Source of the DNA: an uncultured Collinsella sp.
GTDB lineage: Bacteria; Actinomycetota; Coriobacteriia; Coriobacteriales; Coriobacteriaceae
Assembly: GCA_958346165.1 (NCBI GenBank)
Contig: CATVQO010000015.1
Coordinates: 1 to 17,019 of the forward strand
Length of the DNA stretch: 17,019 nucleotides
Direction of reading: 5' to 3'
Positions 14,627-17,019 of the stretch are shown in pieces. Every line of letters starts with the position of its first letter. The first letter of the stretch is position 1. The notes beneath the pieces were generated by a model, which worked only from the letters and a program-made list of their open reading frames with translations, did no database searches and was not told the origin of the DNA. The translations under genes were made by a program, and so were the position numbers.

Positions 14627-14655
14627 AGGGGCGTGGGCAACCATGCCCCTTTTTC
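14627..14655 (+). terminator. intrinsic terminator after the SdpI-like gene
   Basis: AGGGGCGTGG (14627-14636), loop GCAA, CCATGCCCCT (14641-14650) pair over 10 bases with one G-U, followed by TTTT. It lies 64 bases after the stop of the membrane protein and 90 bases ahead of ettA, so it isolates the pair from ettA. Confidence 0.85.
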
Positions 14656-14745
14656 GTTAAGTTTCAGAGCTGGTTTCCTCATTTCGTTTCCACTAAAGCG
14701 AATCAAGAATAGGGAAACAGCAGGTAGAAAGGATAGAACAGACAT

Positions 14746-16425
14746 ATGGCGGAGTTTATCTACCAGATGTATCAGGCTCGCAAGGCCCATGGCGACAAGG
14801 TAATCCTTGACGACGTGACCCTGAGCTTCTACCCCGGTGCCAAGATCGGCGTCGTGGGCCCCAACGGTATGGGCAAGTCGACCCTGCTCAAGATCATGGC
14901 CGGTATCGAGGAGGTCTCCAACGGCGATGCCAGGCTCACCCCCGGCTACACCGTGGGCATCCTGCAGCAGGAGCCGCCGCTCGACGATGACAAGACCGTC
15001 ATCGAGAACGTGCGCATGGCGTTTGGCGACATGATCGCCAAGGTCGATCGCTTCAACAAGATCGGCGAGGAGATGTGCGACCCGGACTGCGACATGGACG
15101 CCCTCATGGCCGAGATGGGCAAGCTCCAGGACGAGATCGATGCCGCCGACGGCTGGGATATCGATTCCAAGCTCGGCCAGGCCATGGACGCCCTGCAGCT
15201 GCCCGATTCCGACATGCCGGTCAACGTGCTTTCCGGCGGCGAGCGCCGTCGTGTTGCCCTGTGCAAGCTGCTGCTCGAGGCTCCCGACCTGCTGCTGCTC
15301 GACGAGCCCACGAACCACCTGGACGCCGAGTCGATCCTGTGGCTCGAGCACTTCCTGCATAACTATCAGGGCGCGGTGCTTGCCGTCACACACGATCGCT
15401 ACTTCCTGGATAACGTTGCCGAGTGGATCTGCGAGGTCGACCGCGGTCACCTTTATCCCTACAAGGGCAACTACTCCACGTATCTGGAGACCAAGGCCGC
15501 GCGTATCGAGGCGCAGGGCAACCGTGACGCCAAGCTCGCCAAGCGCATGGAGGCCGAGCTCGAGTGGGTACGCAGTTCACCCAAGGCTCGCCAGGCCAAG
15601 AACAAGGCTCGTCTGGCTCGCTACGAGGAGATGGAGGCCGAGGCCCGCGCAAGCCAGAAGCTCGACTGGACCGATATCCGCATCCCTGTGGGCCCGCGTC
15701 TGGGCAACAAGGTGCTCGAGGCCCATCACCTGCACAAGGAGTTCGACGGTCGCGTGCTCATCGATGACCTTTCGTTCACCCTGCCGCGCAACGGCATCGT
15801 GGGCGTGATCGGCCCCAACGGTGTCGGTAAGACCACGCTGTTCAAGACGATTGTGGGTCTGGAGCCGCTGACTTCGGGCGAGCTCGAGGTGGGCGAGACC
15901 GTCAAGATCTCCTATGTCGATCAGAACCGTTCCGGCATCGACCCCGACAAGAACCTGTGGGAGGTCGTCTCGGATGGCCTGGACCACATGATGGTCGGCG
16001 AGACCGAGGTTCCGAGCCGCGCGTACGTGGCGAGCTTTGGCTTTAAGGGCCAGGACCAGCAGAAGCGCGCTGGCGTACTTTCCGGTGGCGAGCGCAACCG
16101 TCTGAACCTGGCGCTTACGCTCAAGCAGGGCGGCAACCTGCTGCTTCTCGACGAGCCCACGAACGATCTCGACGTCGAGACGCTGTCCTCTCTCGAGGCG
16201 GCACTGCTCGAGTTCCCGGGCTGCTCGGTGGTCATTAGCCACGACCGTATGTTCCTGGACCGCGTCGCCACGCACATCCTGGCGTGGGAGGGCACCGACG
16301 AGAACCCGGGCAACTGGTATTGGTTTGAGGGCAACTTTGAGGCCTATCAGGCCAACCGTATCGAGCGCCTGGGCGAGGACGCAGCCCAGCCGCATCGTAT
16401 CCACCGCAAGCTGACGCGCGATTAG
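14746..16425 (+). CDS. ettA: energy-dependent translational throttle protein EttA (ABC-F)
   Basis: This 559-residue cytoplasmic ATPase has two ABC domains without membrane parts. Domain 1 has Walker A GPNGMGKST (39-47), signature LSGGERRRVAL and Walker B LLLLDEPTNHLD; domain 2 has GPNGVGKTT, LSGGERNRLNL and LLLLDEPTNDLD. Between them lies the P-site tRNA interaction motif region with ELEWVRSSPKARQAKNKARLARYEEME. Start (MAEFIYQMYQARK) and end (EDAAQPHRIHRKL) align with E. coli EttA (555 residues). EttA binds the ribosomal E site and gates the first steps of elongation according to the ATP/ADP ratio. Its only weak point is a distant ribosome binding site: AAAGGA (14728-14733) is 12 bases before the ATG. 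It is single-gene, between two terminators. Confidence 0.95.
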   Translation: MAEFIYQMYQARKAHGDKVILDDVTLSFYPGAKIGVVGPNGMGKSTLLKIMAGIEEVSNGDARLTPGYTVGILQQEPPLDDDKTVIENVRMAFGDMIAKVDRFNKIGEEMCDPDCDMDALMAEMGKLQDEIDAADGWDIDSKLGQAMDALQLPDSDMPVNVLSGGERRRVALCKLLLEAPDLLLLDEPTNHLDAESILWLEHFLHNYQGAVLAVTHDRYFLDNVAEWICEVDRGHLYPYKGNYSTYLETKAARIEAQGNRDAKLAKRMEAELEWVRSSPKARQAKNKARLARYEEMEAEARASQKLDWTDIRIPVGPRLGNKVLEAHHLHKEFDGRVLIDDLSFTLPRNGIVGVIGPNGVGKTTLFKTIVGLEPLTSGELEVGETVKISYVDQNRSGIDPDKNLWEVVSDGLDHMMVGETEVPSRAYVASFGFKGQDQQKRAGVLSGGERNRLNLALTLKQGGNLLLLDEPTNDLDVETLSSLEAALLEFPGCSVVISHDRMFLDRVATHILAWEGTDENPGNWYWFEGNFEAYQANRIERLGEDAAQPHRIHRKLTRD

Positions 16426-16448
16426 TCGAGCTCAGGTGACCTAATGAG

Positions 16449-16485
16449 AAAGGGACGATAACCTTGAGGGTTATCGTCCCTTTTT
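16449..16485. terminator. bidirectional terminator between ettA and the minus-strand gene
   Basis: AAAGGGACGATAACC (16449-16463) and GGTTATCGTCCCTTT (16469-16483) pair perfectly over 15 bases around TTGAG. On the plus strand the 3' arm runs into TTTTT; on the minus strand the hairpin is followed by CTCATT. It lies between the two convergent stop codons. Confidence 0.9.
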
Positions 16486-16486
16486 G

Positions 16487-17019
16487 TTACTTGGTGGAAG
16501 GCTCGTCTTTGTCGATAGCCCAGGTGGCTCCGAGGCCGCCGGTGGTGTTGCGGCGGATGCGCACGGTGACTTCGTGGCGCTCGCCGGCCTGCGTGTAGTG
16601 CAGGGGGAAGCTTGCGCGGTTTCGCGCGGCCTCGATGGTACCGCGCTCGCGGGCGATCCAGTAGTACTCGCCGACAATGCCGAGGGTGTCGGCGCCGTAG
16701 GGGAGATAGGTCGATAGCTGGTGCAGAAGCGGGCCGGGGCAGAAGACCTCGGTTGCGAAATCGATGGGGAAATCCTCAGGGATGGTCGGTGCTGCAGGTG
16801 CGGGGGTTGGGGCCGCCGCGGGTGCCGAAGCCGGTGCCGGTGCGGGAATTTGGTCGCAAGCAGCGGTGGGCACGGATTCGATGACGGGTGCGGGCTCCGG
16901 CGTCGTTTTCGGCTTGAACGTGGAATCTGCGGGCTTCACGGTGACGGGCGCGTCTGCAGCTGTAGTTTCAACCTCAACCTGCGTCGCGTTCTCGTTCTCG
17001 ACGCTCGACTTTGCCTCGA
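16487..17019 (-). CDS. hypothetical protein with Pro/Ala-rich linker, partial at its 5' end
   Basis: I do not recognise this protein. The frame stays open to the right edge, so the N-terminus lies outside. The visible 176 residues have a low-complexity first part rich in Val, Glu, Thr and Ala (about 26 residues), then a Lys/Pro region, then a Pro/Ala repeat (PAPAPASAPAAAPTPAPAAP), and then a compact 95-residue C-terminal domain (EDFPIDFATEVFCPGPLLHQ to the end). The linker suggests a tether between a membrane- or DNA-bound N-terminus and the C-terminal domain, but that is inference. The GTG at 16939 is probably an internal codon, since codons on both sides carry on the same style. Convergent with ettA, it stops one base after the shared hairpin. 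Confidence 0.7.
   Translation of the reverse strand, partial: EAKSSVENENATQVEVETTAADAPVTVKPADSTFKPKTTPEPAPVIESVPTAACDQIPAPAPASAPAAAPTPAPAAPTIPEDFPIDFATEVFCPGPLLHQLSTYLPYGADTLGIVGEYYWIARERGTIEAARNRASFPLHYTQAGERHEVTVRIRRNTTGGLGATWAIDKDEPSTK

Noticed and set aside
14656..14745. A promoter for ettA (for example TTTCGT and AAGAAT at 14682-14710)
   Set aside because: Both boxes are poor matches. A promoter must exist after the terminator at 14627-14655, but I cannot place it with confidence.
15577..16404. Long minus-strand frames over ettA (also 14575-15450)
   Set aside because: EttA is certain on the plus strand; the opposite frames carry only Val/Leu/His-rich shadow sequence.
16780..16860. Short repeated units that could be a tandem DNA repeat
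   Set aside because: They encode the Pro/Ala linker of the minus-strand protein. The units are irregular, so codon-level low complexity explains them.

Overview
The window looks like a chromosomal segment of a gut actinobacterium of the class Coriobacteriia, most likely Collinsella or a close relative. This rests on recognising the style of the proteins (an EttA-type ABC-F protein with a high-GC codon pattern, strong GGAGG/AAGGAG ribosome binding sites, YfcC and Frl-type genes in an anaerobe-like setting). It was not tested by a database search. The DNA is GC-rich. I see no tRNA, rRNA, CRISPR array, insertion sequence or integrase.

Layout. Positions 1-197 hold the end of a HAD-family phosphatase. 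A GntR/HutC-type regulator follows (348-1091). From about 1310 to 11735 ten genes run head to tail on the plus strand and look like one catabolic operon: a YfcC-type membrane transporter, a YtcJ-type amidohydrolase, FrlC-, FrlB- and FrlD-like proteins, a second FrlD-like PfkB kinase, an amidohydrolase-2 type TIM barrel, a UPF0047/YjbQ protein, a BtpA/SgcQ-family protein and an FGGY sugar kinase. A good promoter (1202-1230) and a 23-bp perfect palindrome (1245-1267) sit in front of the transporter. A strong intrinsic terminator-like hairpin (7198-7231) lies between the two PfkB kinases and may set a lower or conditional level for the second half.

The operon is convergent with a minus-strand TatD-family nuclease (11817-12599) and tRNA t6A dehydratase TcdA (12614-13408). 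A divergent intergenic region leads to an SdpR-like repressor and SdpI-like membrane protein pair (13587-14562). After a clear terminator comes ettA (14746-16425). It is followed by another terminator and by a minus-strand protein of unknown function with a Pro/Ala-rich linker, cut by the window end.

How the genes may work together (inference). FrlC/FrlB/FrlD are the fructoselysine epimerase, 6-phosphate deglycase and 6-kinase families, so the first half reads as import, epimerisation, phosphorylation and deglycation of an Amadori (glycated amine) compound, under control of a GntR/UTRA repressor sensing a sugar phosphate. The extra amidohydrolase, second PfkB kinase, FGGY kinase, UPF0047 and BtpA proteins are not part of the textbook E. 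coli frl operon. They suggest a broader or different pathway, for example glycated peptides, N-acyl conjugates or a second keto-sugar. Both amidohydrolases have lost conserved metal-binding residues, which makes the locus unusual. No stretch longer than about 220 bases lacks a gene.
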